A stretch of DNA of 34,579 nt. Origin: Chloroflexi bacterium UBA5177 (GTDB lineage: Bacteria > Chloroflexota > UBA5177). This document shows positions 1 to 7,012 of this stretch, piece by piece. The DNA is taken from NCBI GenBank assembly GCA_002413265.1, contig DHWR01000139.1, forward strand, positions 1,212 to 35,790, in the 5' to 3' direction. The first letter of the stretch is position 1; every line of letters begins with the position of its first letter. The notes under the pieces were generated by a model. That model was not told where the DNA came from. It made no database searches and saw only the letters and a list, made by a program, of their open reading frames with translations. The translations under genes were made by a program, and so were the position numbers.

Positions 1-137
1 CGCGACGAGGCAAAGAAGACAAGCAAAACCGCCGGAATTATCAGGGTTACAAGAATGCTCTCTCCCCGGCGCAGGGTGAGAGCGAGCTCTGTCGACAGCT
101 GCGCGGCTATCGCACCTAAGAGACGCGTTGCAGTCAA
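1..137 (-). CDS. ABC-2 type permease, N-terminal fragment (cut by window edge)
   Basis: This is the first 45 codons of a gene that runs off the left edge. Read on the minus strand from a TTG at 137, the frame stays open. It gives a short amphipathic leader (residues LLGAIAAQLSTELALTLRRGE) followed by a hydrophobic segment (ILVTLIIPAVLLVFF), the usual start of a DrrB/ABC-2 membrane subunit. The TTG overlaps the TGA of the upstream ATPase gene (TTGA), which suggests translational coupling. It is therefore probably the membrane partner of the ATPase at 134-1054. The substrate cannot be read. The start codon is inferred, and an ORF this short would normally be missed. Confidence 0.6.
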   Translation of the reverse strand, partial: MTATRLLGAIAAQLSTELALTLRRGESILVTLIIPAVLLVFFASS

Positions 138-1054
138 GTCGAGTCCTGATCGGTGAGGTCAAAAAAGGCCTCCTCGAGGGATCCGTAACCCACGCGGAGC
201 TCGACGATCGGCACCGATTCGTTCTGCAGTAGTCCGGTGATCTCTACGAGGAGCGACGGAGCATCGGATGTATCAATCAAGACGTTGTCAGCTGCTTCTT
301 CGTGGATGCCTTCGGCGGAAGGCAGCGCCGCGAGTAGGCTCGGATTCGTTGGTCCCGCAGTACGGAGTCGCACCGTCTTGCGCCCTCGTTGCATGAGCGC
401 TTGAGGCGATCCATCGGCAATCAGGATCCCGTCTTTGAGGATCCCCACGTGGTCCGCGAGGCGCTCTGCTTCCTCGAGGTAGTGCGTGGTGAGCATGACG
501 GTGCACCCCACGTCTTTAAGGCTCGATATCACATCCCAAGCCTGCCGCCGACCTCGCGGATCCAATCCTGCCGTAGGTTCGTCCAGGAAAACGACCTCCG
601 GGCTCGGCAATAAGGCCAGAGCCAGCGCGAGGCGCTGCCTCTGGCCACCGGACAGTCGCCGGTACCGGACGGTCGCCGCTTCACTCAGTCCCACGAGGTC
701 GAGTATGTCCTCGGCAGGGAGAGGATTATCGTAGAAATGCGAGAACAGCGCCACAGCTTCGACCGGCGTAATGCCGGGATACAGCCCACCATCCTGCAAC
801 ATCACGCCCATGCGCGGCTTCAGGTGAAGTGCGTCATGGACGGGGTCGAGCCCCAGGACCGTAGCGGAGCCCGCGTCGGGGCGGCGGTAGCCCTCGAGGA
901 TCTCGATAGCGGTTGTCTTTCCCGCGCCGTTCTGCCCGAGGAGAGCGAAAACCTCTCCGCGTCCAACTTCGAAGCTCAGGCCATTGAGTACGGCGCGGCC
1001 CGAGTACGACTTTGTCAGACCCTCCATGCTGATGACGCGCTGTAGTTCCGACAT
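134..1054 (-). CDS. ABC transporter ATP-binding protein (DrrA-like)
   Basis: A 306-residue nucleotide-binding subunit of an ABC exporter. All ATPase motifs are visible: Walker A GQNGAGKTT (about 40-48), signature LSGGQRQR (134-141), Walker B VVFLDEP (154-160), D-loop AGLD and the switch histidine in TTHY (191). About 80 residues follow, as in DrrA/CcmA-type exporters. It lies 18 bases after the heme A synthase gene and overlaps the start of the permease that follows, so the three are probably cotranscribed. ABC genes next to heme A synthase are known in actinobacteria, but their substrate is unsettled; a role in oxidase or heme biogenesis is inference. A second in-frame ATG at 1027 is a possible start. 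Neither start has a strong ribosome binding site. Confidence 0.93.
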   Translation of the reverse strand: MSELQRVISMEGLTKSYSGRAVLNGLSFEVGRGEVFALLGQNGAGKTTAIEILEGYRRPDAGSATVLGLDPVHDALHLKPRMGVMLQDGGLYPGITPVEAVALFSHFYDNPLPAEDILDLVGLSEAATVRYRRLSGGQRQRLALALALLPSPEVVFLDEPTAGLDPRGRRQAWDVISSLKDVGCTVMLTTHYLEEAERLADHVGILKDGILIADGSPQALMQRGRKTVRLRTAGPTNPSLLAALPSAEGIHEEAADNVLIDTSDAPSLLVEITGLLQNESVPIVELRVGYGSLEEAFFDLTDQDST

Positions 1055-1072
1055 GGAGGGCAGAGCTCGCAG

Positions 1073-2056
1073 CTAGCGAGAGGCGCCGGCAGGCTCTTGT
1101 CGGGTCCCCGTTCGCGGGATGCTCGGATCCTCCTGACGCACGGTCGACGCTCGGGGAGGCGTGACGTGCATACAGATGTACGTGAGACTTCCGAACATAA
1201 GGGCGACCAGAGCCGCGTGGGCGAGAGCACTGAAAAGGTCCATGCGAGTCCAAACCACGAGAGCGCCGCTGAGAGCTTGAAGAATGACGAAGATCAATGC
1301 GCACGCGCTACCGACGAAGAGATCGGGTCGGTTCTCCCGCATGCGCGAGGACCAGAGAAAAAGTCCGAGGACTACGAAAAAGAGCAAACCAGCCGCGGTC
1401 CGATGGATAAACACAGCGCCAACTTTGTCGTGAAAGCGAGGAATGACGGCTCCATTACAGAGCGGCCAGCCGGTGCAGGCTTGGTCCGCGTCGGAATGGC
1501 GAACGTATGCTCCCAGATACACGACGACGTAGGAATAGCCGGTGACTGCCCACACCAGAGCCCGATACCGGTGGCTGAGGGGTCGGGTGCTTAACATGTC
1601 TCGATCGTCGATCTCGAAGAGTAAGACCGTCATGAGTAGGACGCTGGCAAAGGCGATAAGGGAAACGCCGAAGTGCAGTGCGAGAGCGGCGGCGGACTGT
1701 GGTTGCATGACGGCCCAAGCACCTAACCCCGCCTGAAGAAACAGGAAGACGACCATGAGCGACGCCAGGAATCGAACCTCCTGGCGCCTCCAGTGGGCGA
1801 CGACCGCCAGGATGGCCAGGCCAATGATGAGAGCCGATTCGACCCCGACGACCGCACGATGCGAGAACTCGATCATGGTCGAGACGGCCATCTGCGGAAT
1901 AAATTGACCGTGGCAGAGCGGCCAAGAGCGACCGCAGCCATGTTCGGATCCCGTGTTGGTGACTGTAGCTCCCATGACGAGTACCACGAACATGCCGCAG
2001 GTCGCTGCGACTCCCAGCCAACGAGCTAGCCCCCCGAGGGATGCGCGCCTCACCAT
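1073..2056 (-). CDS. ctaA: Heme A synthase (CtaA/Cox15 family)
   Basis: A 327-residue polytopic membrane protein that converts heme O to heme A for aa3-type cytochrome oxidase. About eight hydrophobic helices can be seen. The four family heme-ligand histidines are present at H66 (EFSHR), H128 (LHFG), H218 (IHRT) and H280 (LAHA), with the conserved glutamate three residues before the first. Two cysteine pairs lie in the outer loops: C41/C48 (CGRSWPLC) and C194/C200 (CTGWPLC), the layout of Bacillus-type CtaA. It sits between a putative lipoprotein gene (51 bases upstream) and an ABC ATPase gene (18 bases downstream), all on the minus strand below thrS. No heme O synthase (ctaB) or oxidase subunit lies in the window. 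The tail after about residue 300 is polar and not conserved. Confidence 0.95.
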   Translation of the reverse strand: MVRRASLGGLARWLGVAATCGMFVVLVMGATVTNTGSEHGCGRSWPLCHGQFIPQMAVSTMIEFSHRAVVGVESALIIGLAILAVVAHWRRQEVRFLASLMVVFLFLQAGLGAWAVMQPQSAAALALHFGVSLIAFASVLLMTVLLFEIDDRDMLSTRPLSHRYRALVWAVTGYSYVVVYLGAYVRHSDADQACTGWPLCNGAVIPRFHDKVGAVFIHRTAAGLLFFVVLGLFLWSSRMRENRPDLFVGSACALIFVILQALSGALVVWTRMDLFSALAHAALVALMFGSLTYICMHVTPPRASTVRQEDPSIPRTGTRQEPAGASR

Positions 2057-2107
2057 GTCGGATTGTCTCTCATTTGCGGCGATTATCGTGAACTGGAGAG
2101 TGCCGTT

Positions 2108-2599
2108 TCACCAGTCCTTATCCAGATCACTCGCCGTGACGACATATCGGCCGGCAACCCAGCGGAAGTACAGCGTCTCTTGCGAGTTAAGTCGTGACCG
2201 GGGAAGGGTTCCAAGGACGTAAAATCCCGCCCCAATTCGGCCGCCCGGGAACACGTTGAGAGCTATGCTCGGCACCATATGCAGGTGCGTGACACGTTCA
2301 GAGCGAACCTTTTGTGAGAACGCGATGATCTTCCTCGCGGTGACCGGATCAATCACGTCTCGATGAATGACCGCTTGATTTCCCTCGGCGGCTGCTCGAG
2401 TGATGCGTTGCAGAGCGCTTACCGTTCTGCGGCAGACGGCATCCGGATTCGGAGGCAAATCCGACTCCCAGGAACAGGTCGGATTGCCCTGCGAAGGCAG
2501 GCTTGTGATCGAACAGCCGGCACCGAGTGACAGCACGACGAACATGCAGAAAGCCATGGATGTAGACCCGAGCGGGAACTGGACGGCTCGCGGGGCCAC
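2108..2599 (-). CDS. Putative lipoprotein of unknown function
   Basis: A 163-residue protein. It has a hydrophobic N-terminal segment (MAFCMFVVLSLGAGC) ending in a lipobox-like L-G-A-G-C, so it is probably exported and lipid-anchored on Cys29. The mature part has two more cysteines soon after the anchor and a C-terminal half rich in beta-type residues (YVLGTLPRS, YFRWVAGRYVVTASD), but no family I recognise. The listed start is GTG at 2599; an ATG at 2557 would begin right at the hydrophobic segment with no basic N-region, so the longer form is preferred. It lies 14 bases after thrS and 51 before heme A synthase, in what looks like one transcription unit. A link to respiratory-chain assembly would only be guilt by association. 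Confidence 0.72.
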   Translation of the reverse strand: MAPRAVQFPLGSTSMAFCMFVVLSLGAGCSITSLPSQGNPTCSWESDLPPNPDAVCRRTVSALQRITRAAAEGNQAVIHRDVIDPVTARKIIAFSQKVRSERVTHLHMVPSIALNVFPGGRIGAGFYVLGTLPRSRLNSQETLYFRWVAGRYVVTASDLDKDW

Positions 2600-2613
2600 T
2601 CGGGAGAGCTTTC

Positions 2614-4410
2614 TCAGAGGGTTTCTGGGTCGGGCAAGGTGGAAGTCAAGGCTCTGGTTCTGATCTCTTTCAGGATCAGAGACTCGAACTCGGACACAGG
2701 AAGGCTTCCGATGTCGCCTCCAGACCGGCTCCGCACCGAGACGGTGTCGGCTTCCACTTCTTTGTCGCCGGTTATAAGCATGTAAGGAACCTTCTGGAGC
2801 TGGGCCTCTCGAATCTTCAAGTTGAGCCGCTCACTTCGGTCGTCGAGCTCCGCGCGTATTCCGCTCCGAGTAAATCGCTCGCGGACGGTCTCGGCGTACG
2901 GGACATGGCGCTCGGCGATCGGCAGCAGCGCTACCTGCGTCGGCGCAAGCCACGTCGGGAAAGCTCCGCCAAAGTGCTCGATCAGCATCGCCATGAAGCG
3001 CTCGGTCGCGCCGGTGACGGCGCGATGAATGACGACAGGCATGTGAGGAGCGCCATCTTCCCCGATGTATTCGCAGCCAAGACGGGCAGGTTGAATGAAG
3101 TCGATCTGAATGGTTGAGAGCTGCCATTCGCGGCCGAGTGCGTCCTTTGCCATGAAGTCCGCCTTCGGCCCATAGAACGCAGCCTCACCCAGTACAGGGA
3201 CGTAGGTCACACCCAACGCATCCAGTGCGTCACGAAGCATTTGTTCCGCTCGTGACCATACGCCCTCGTCGCCGCCGTACTTCTCAGCCGTCTCAGGATC
3301 GTGCAGAGAAAGCTGCACGTAGTACTCCGTAAAGCCGTAGGTCGCCATCACCTCCGAAATCAGCTCGATGGCTCGACTGAACTCGGACTGTATCTGATCC
3401 TCGGTGCAGAAGATATGGCAATCGTCCTGGGTAACGGCGCGCACTCGAGAGAGTCCATGAAGCTCACCCGACTTTTCGTTTCTATAGAGCGTTGCAAACT
3501 CCGCGTAGCGTACGGGCAGGTCACGGTAGCTGTGATACTGCGTGTTGAAGAGCGTCATGTGGCTCGGGCAGTTCATCGGTTTCAGCCGGTAGGTGGCGTC
3601 TTCCCCAATCAGCGGCGGGAATTGGACCTCTTCGTACAGGGGAAGATGACCCGATTTCCGGAAGAGCTCTTCTTTGACGAGATGCCCGGTCCACACGTGT
3701 CTGTAACCGTAATACGTCTGCGTCTCACGGACGTACGATTCCATCTGGTAGCGCAGAGCTTCACCCTTTGGAAGAAAAAGAGGGATGCCCGACCCGACAT
3801 CCGGGCTAAAGACGAACAACTCGAGCTCCCGTCCGAGCTTGCGATGGTCACGTTCGCGGGCGAGCTCCAGATTGTGGAGGTACTCTTCGAGCTCTTCCCG
3901 AGTGTCCCAGGCGGTGCCGTATATCCGCTGCAGCATGGGATTCTTCTCGCTGCCACGCCAGTAGGCACCGGCATTGCTCAGAAGCTTGATCGGTCCGATG
4001 TCACCCGTGCTGCTGACGTGGGGCCCGCGACACAGATCGATAAAATCTCCGTGCTGAAAGACGCTTAGGTCGCCGTTGGCGAACTGTTCAATCAGCTCGA
4101 GCTTGTATGGCTGACCCTTGAAGAGCTCTAGAGCCTCGGCTTTCGTCACGGGACGCTTCTCGAACGGCTTGTCCTGCTCGATGCTGCGGCGCATCCGCTC
4201 TTCAATCTCCGGCAAATCTTCAGGAGTGAGAGGGCGTGGAAGCTCGAAGTCGTAGTAAAAGCCGCTTTCGATCGGCGGTCCTATTCCCAGCTTTGCATCT
4301 GGAAACTCCTCAAGGACGGCTTCGGCCATCACATGAGCTGCGCTGTGACGCATGCGCTCGAGCGGAGACATCTGTTTTTCGACGATGTCTGTGTTGTCTA
4401 CTTCGACCAT
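2614..4410 (-). CDS. thrS: Threonyl-tRNA synthetase lacking the TGS domain
   Basis: Charges tRNA-Thr with threonine. The 598-residue reading begins almost directly with the editing domain: HSAAH (about 22-26) and CRGPH (127-131) supply the HxxxH and C/H residues of the editing site. The class II catalytic core follows, with zinc ligands in MNCPSH (about C281), DDCHIFC (H332) and VIHRAVTG, and then an anticodon-binding domain with the PVxGxxE/LxIREA-type motifs of the family. Common bacterial ThrRS is near 640 residues with an N-terminal TGS domain of about 60; that domain is missing here. The ATG at 4410 has a GAGAGGA element upstream. Longer GTG (4452) and ATG (4449) starts exist but would add no TGS sequence. 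It is the first gene of the minus-strand run. Confidence 0.96.
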   Translation of the reverse strand: MVEVDNTDIVEKQMSPLERMRHSAAHVMAEAVLEEFPDAKLGIGPPIESGFYYDFELPRPLTPEDLPEIEERMRRSIEQDKPFEKRPVTKAEALELFKGQPYKLELIEQFANGDLSVFQHGDFIDLCRGPHVSSTGDIGPIKLLSNAGAYWRGSEKNPMLQRIYGTAWDTREELEEYLHNLELARERDHRKLGRELELFVFSPDVGSGIPLFLPKGEALRYQMESYVRETQTYYGYRHVWTGHLVKEELFRKSGHLPLYEEVQFPPLIGEDATYRLKPMNCPSHMTLFNTQYHSYRDLPVRYAEFATLYRNEKSGELHGLSRVRAVTQDDCHIFCTEDQIQSEFSRAIELISEVMATYGFTEYYVQLSLHDPETAEKYGGDEGVWSRAEQMLRDALDALGVTYVPVLGEAAFYGPKADFMAKDALGREWQLSTIQIDFIQPARLGCEYIGEDGAPHMPVVIHRAVTGATERFMAMLIEHFGGAFPTWLAPTQVALLPIAERHVPYAETVRERFTRSGIRAELDDRSERLNLKIREAQLQKVPYMLITGDKEVEADTVSVRSRSGGDIGSLPVSEFESLILKEIRTRALTSTLPDPETL

Positions 4411-4571
4411 GGCTCGCGATGTCCTCTCAATCGATGGGCGCGATTCCATCACGATATGGTACCCGTAGCTCGGCGCCTCAGGACAGGGTTAGCAAAAACG
4501 CCGGCACATAGAATTGGAAGCGATGGCTTGAACATCGATCACCGCAAATGTATTCATGAGGAATGACGTGT
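4411..4571. other. Intergenic region between divergent genes
   Basis: 161 bases separate the chosen starts of thrS (minus) and the hypothetical gene (plus); 119 if the longest thrS start is used. I looked for a T-box leader or attenuator ahead of thrS, and for clear -35/-10 pairs on both strands, and saw none. A GAGGA at 4558-4562 serves the plus-strand gene. Confidence 0.5.
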
Positions 4572-5177
4572 ATGGCTGACGTAGCCGGGAACCAGATCGA
4601 GCATTCGGAGCTGGAACCTCTGCCCACGTCCGAGGCCTCACCCATGCCACCGCCAGTCGGATTGAATTGGGGAGTCGTAGCACAGCGCTTTGGAACAGAC
4701 GTGCGGAAGCTGATGCAGAGCTGTTTTGTCGTGCTGCCAGGCGAGTTCATGCCCGAGGACGGCTACTTCCTCCACCCCGATACGCTGGCTGCGGAGGCCA
4801 CGTCTGTCGGTCAACGGGCTCGTCGAGCCGGCTACCTAATTGGCCGACTGGCAGCTCAGGAGCTCCGGGCCAAGCTGCAGGTGCTTCCGGTTGGCGACCC
4901 GCAAAACGAGAACGTCGTGATCCGCACGGCGGGTGGGCCGATCATAGGGCTGTTCAGCTCGCGGCGTCACGCGGAGAAATGTCGGGACGCGATTCTGTCC
5001 GGTTCCATAGGGTCAGGCATGTCGATAGAGGACGGACCTCTGGGATCCGAGCTGCGTGTGAACGAGCTGCGTATCGCGGGCGTGGTTGCGACCTGTATCG
5101 CCGGTCACGCGGGAGCAGTTATCTCGGTCGGAGGGCGCGCTCTGCACCCTGGCACAGGTTCTGCAAACGTCGGTTAA
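4572..5177 (+). CDS. Conserved-looking hypothetical protein
   Basis: A 201-residue protein with no family I recognise. It reads as a real soluble protein: ordered runs such as LNWGVVAQRFGTDVRKLM, RAGYLIGRLAAQELRAK, ENVVIRTAGGPIIGLFSSRRHAEKCRDAI, and a C-terminal VVATCIAGHAGAVISVGG. It has no signal peptide or membrane helix. The RR-HAEKC motif and the GG-rich end could be structural or ligand-binding, but that is a guess. ATG at 4572 is preferred over the ATG at 4563 because GAGGA (4558-4562) sits nine bases before it and would be too close to the earlier one. It is divergent from thrS and followed by a secreted phosphodiesterase gene. Overlapping frames here give Arg/Gly/Pro-rich nonsense-like translations. 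Confidence 0.7.
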   Translation: MADVAGNQIEHSELEPLPTSEASPMPPPVGLNWGVVAQRFGTDVRKLMQSCFVVLPGEFMPEDGYFLHPDTLAAEATSVGQRARRAGYLIGRLAAQELRAKLQVLPVGDPQNENVVIRTAGGPIIGLFSSRRHAEKCRDAILSGSIGSGMSIEDGPLGSELRVNELRIAGVVATCIAGHAGAVISVGGRALHPGTGSANVG

Positions 5178-5268
5178 CCGGTTTGTAAGGCTGACTTCAG
5201 TCCCTAACCAGATTTAGTGGCTAGGCTCGAAGTGCATCGCCGGACTTGTGGAAGGGAACGGAGAGATT

Positions 5269-6939
5269 TTGCGCCGGTACGTTGTGGTGGTCTGCCTTGC
5301 CGCGCTTCTCGCCATGGGGATCATCGTCGCGGCCGCCGCGAACCGAGCACCTGGTACGGCCGCCACGAAGAGCGGTCAAATCCAGCGCGATGCTGACAAT
5401 GCGCAGACGCCCGGGCACGTTCGGGTTCTGGGCGTGTCGGGCACGCCAACCCCGTCGATTGCGCTCGGTGCTGCGCTAGCGGCCTCACGATATGTCGTGC
5501 TCATCGTCCTAGACGGAGCACAACCCCAGCTATTCAATGTTCCGAAGATACCTCACGTACGGGCGTTAATAAAGAGCGGTGTCGACTACACCAATGCATG
5601 GGCCGGCATTCTGGAATCCGAAACGCCATCTGGTCACGCGGCCATCGGGACCGGATCGGAACCGCGCAACGACGGGATCCTAAGCTTCGACTGGGCAAAT
5701 AGCGACAATACTCAGATCAACCTGTTCGACCCGTCAAAGATCCGCGATGGAGATATGGAACGCCTGATTGCGGAGGCGCCTGCTCCGACTATTGCCGACA
5801 TGGTCCATGCGCGATACCCGCACGCCAAGGTGGTGGCCTTGGGGGGCCACAAGTACTACGCCGTTGATGCCATGGGCGGGCCGCACGCCGACGCCATCTT
5901 GTACTACACCGGAATGCCCGACGGGAAGTTCTCACCAGTCTTCGTACCCGGCCATGCCCCACCTTCCGGGATTCTGACTCCGGATCTAACGTACCCGAAC
6001 ACTCATCCTGCACTGGGAGTCGAGGATCACCTGACCATGAAGATGGCGATGAAGACTTTCCGGCGGATGGGTGAACAGGTAACACTCATTAATCTTCCCG
6101 AATTCGACTGGCCGCTTGGCCATGTGAACGGCGGCACCCGGGACATGAAGGCCGCAACGACGCTAATGCAGGGCTTCGACGCGGACCTCGCCAAAATGGA
6201 GAAGATGCTGGCCAAGAAGGGCGTGCTGAACCGCACGGATTTCGTGCTTCTGGCCGATCACGGAATGTCTCAGATCTATCACACGGTGGTCGACACGGAC
6301 ATAAAGATTGCGGTCGCTAAGGCCGGGGCCGGCATCATCGATGACACGTACCACACGGCTTCATATCTCTGGATCAAGAACGAATCTCTCGCCGACAAAG
6401 CGGCCTTGAACATTGCTGCCCTAAAGAATCCGTACATCCAGTCTGTCTACTTCAGATCTCCACTGCCGCATGGCGGACATGAGTACATTCGCGCCTCCTC
6501 CGCGGCGCTCATGCGCAATCCGGCCAATGAGAAGGCCACCCAATACCTGCTGAATACGTTTAATGGCCCGGACGCGCCCGATCTCGCGGTGTTCTTCACG
6601 GAAGGGGCAGCGAGTCTGCCGGGCGGCGAGTCATCGTGGAAGGGGGACCACGGGGGGACCGATTGGAACTCGCAGCATTTGCCGTTGATCATCTCGGGAC
6701 CCGGCGCGCGCAAGGGCGTGGTAAGCTCGTACCCCGCTCGACTGGAAGATGTCGCTCCGACGCTTCTCACGCTGATCGGCGCGCGGCACTCTGGGATGCA
6801 GGGAATTCCGCTCGCCGACGCTCTTGCTCATCCAACCCCCAATGAGGTGCAATCGCAGGAGCAGCTTCGGGCCAAGCTGATGCCTGTCGTGAGCGCACTC
6901 CAACGAGAGTCGCAGCTGGAGCTCGCCGCAAAGCTCTAG
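5269..6939 (+). CDS. Secreted alkaline-phosphatase-superfamily phosphodiesterase (type I PDE/NPP-like)
   Basis: A 556-residue exported hydrolase of the alkaline phosphatase fold. The N-terminus is a signal peptide (MRRYVVVVCLAALLAMG). The bimetal site can be followed: D82 (VLDG), nucleophile T119 in ETPSGHAAIGTG, an Asp/His pair in EFDWPLGHVNG, Asp-His in LLADHGMS, and Asp/His residues in GDHGGTDWNSQH. This is the order in nucleotide pyrophosphatase/phosphodiesterases and related type I phosphodiesterases, acting on phosphomono- or diesters outside the cytoplasm; the substrate is unknown. The TTG at 5269 is chosen because GGAG precedes it by about five bases and it starts the signal peptide with Arg-Arg. 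A GTG at 5248 in the same frame lacks such a site. It stands alone on the plus strand. Confidence 0.88.
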   Translation: MRRYVVVVCLAALLAMGIIVAAAANRAPGTAATKSGQIQRDADNAQTPGHVRVLGVSGTPTPSIALGAALAASRYVVLIVLDGAQPQLFNVPKIPHVRALIKSGVDYTNAWAGILESETPSGHAAIGTGSEPRNDGILSFDWANSDNTQINLFDPSKIRDGDMERLIAEAPAPTIADMVHARYPHAKVVALGGHKYYAVDAMGGPHADAILYYTGMPDGKFSPVFVPGHAPPSGILTPDLTYPNTHPALGVEDHLTMKMAMKTFRRMGEQVTLINLPEFDWPLGHVNGGTRDMKAATTLMQGFDADLAKMEKMLAKKGVLNRTDFVLLADHGMSQIYHTVVDTDIKIAVAKAGAGIIDDTYHTASYLWIKNESLADKAALNIAALKNPYIQSVYFRSPLPHGGHEYIRASSAALMRNPANEKATQYLLNTFNGPDAPDLAVFFTEGAASLPGGESSWKGDHGGTDWNSQHLPLIISGPGARKGVVSSYPARLEDVAPTLLTLIGARHSGMQGIPLADALAHPTPNEVQSQEQLRAKLMPVVSALQRESQLELAAKL

Positions 6940-7012
6940 TGGCGCATGACAAACCTGACTCTCGCAGGCGGACGGGCCGAAAGCCGCCACCTAGCGCTCG
7001 TAGGATGTGCAT

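Noticed and set aside
3301..4068. 255-codon plus-strand frame inside thrS
   Set aside because: It is antisense to conserved ThrRS catalytic sequence and has no recognisable features.
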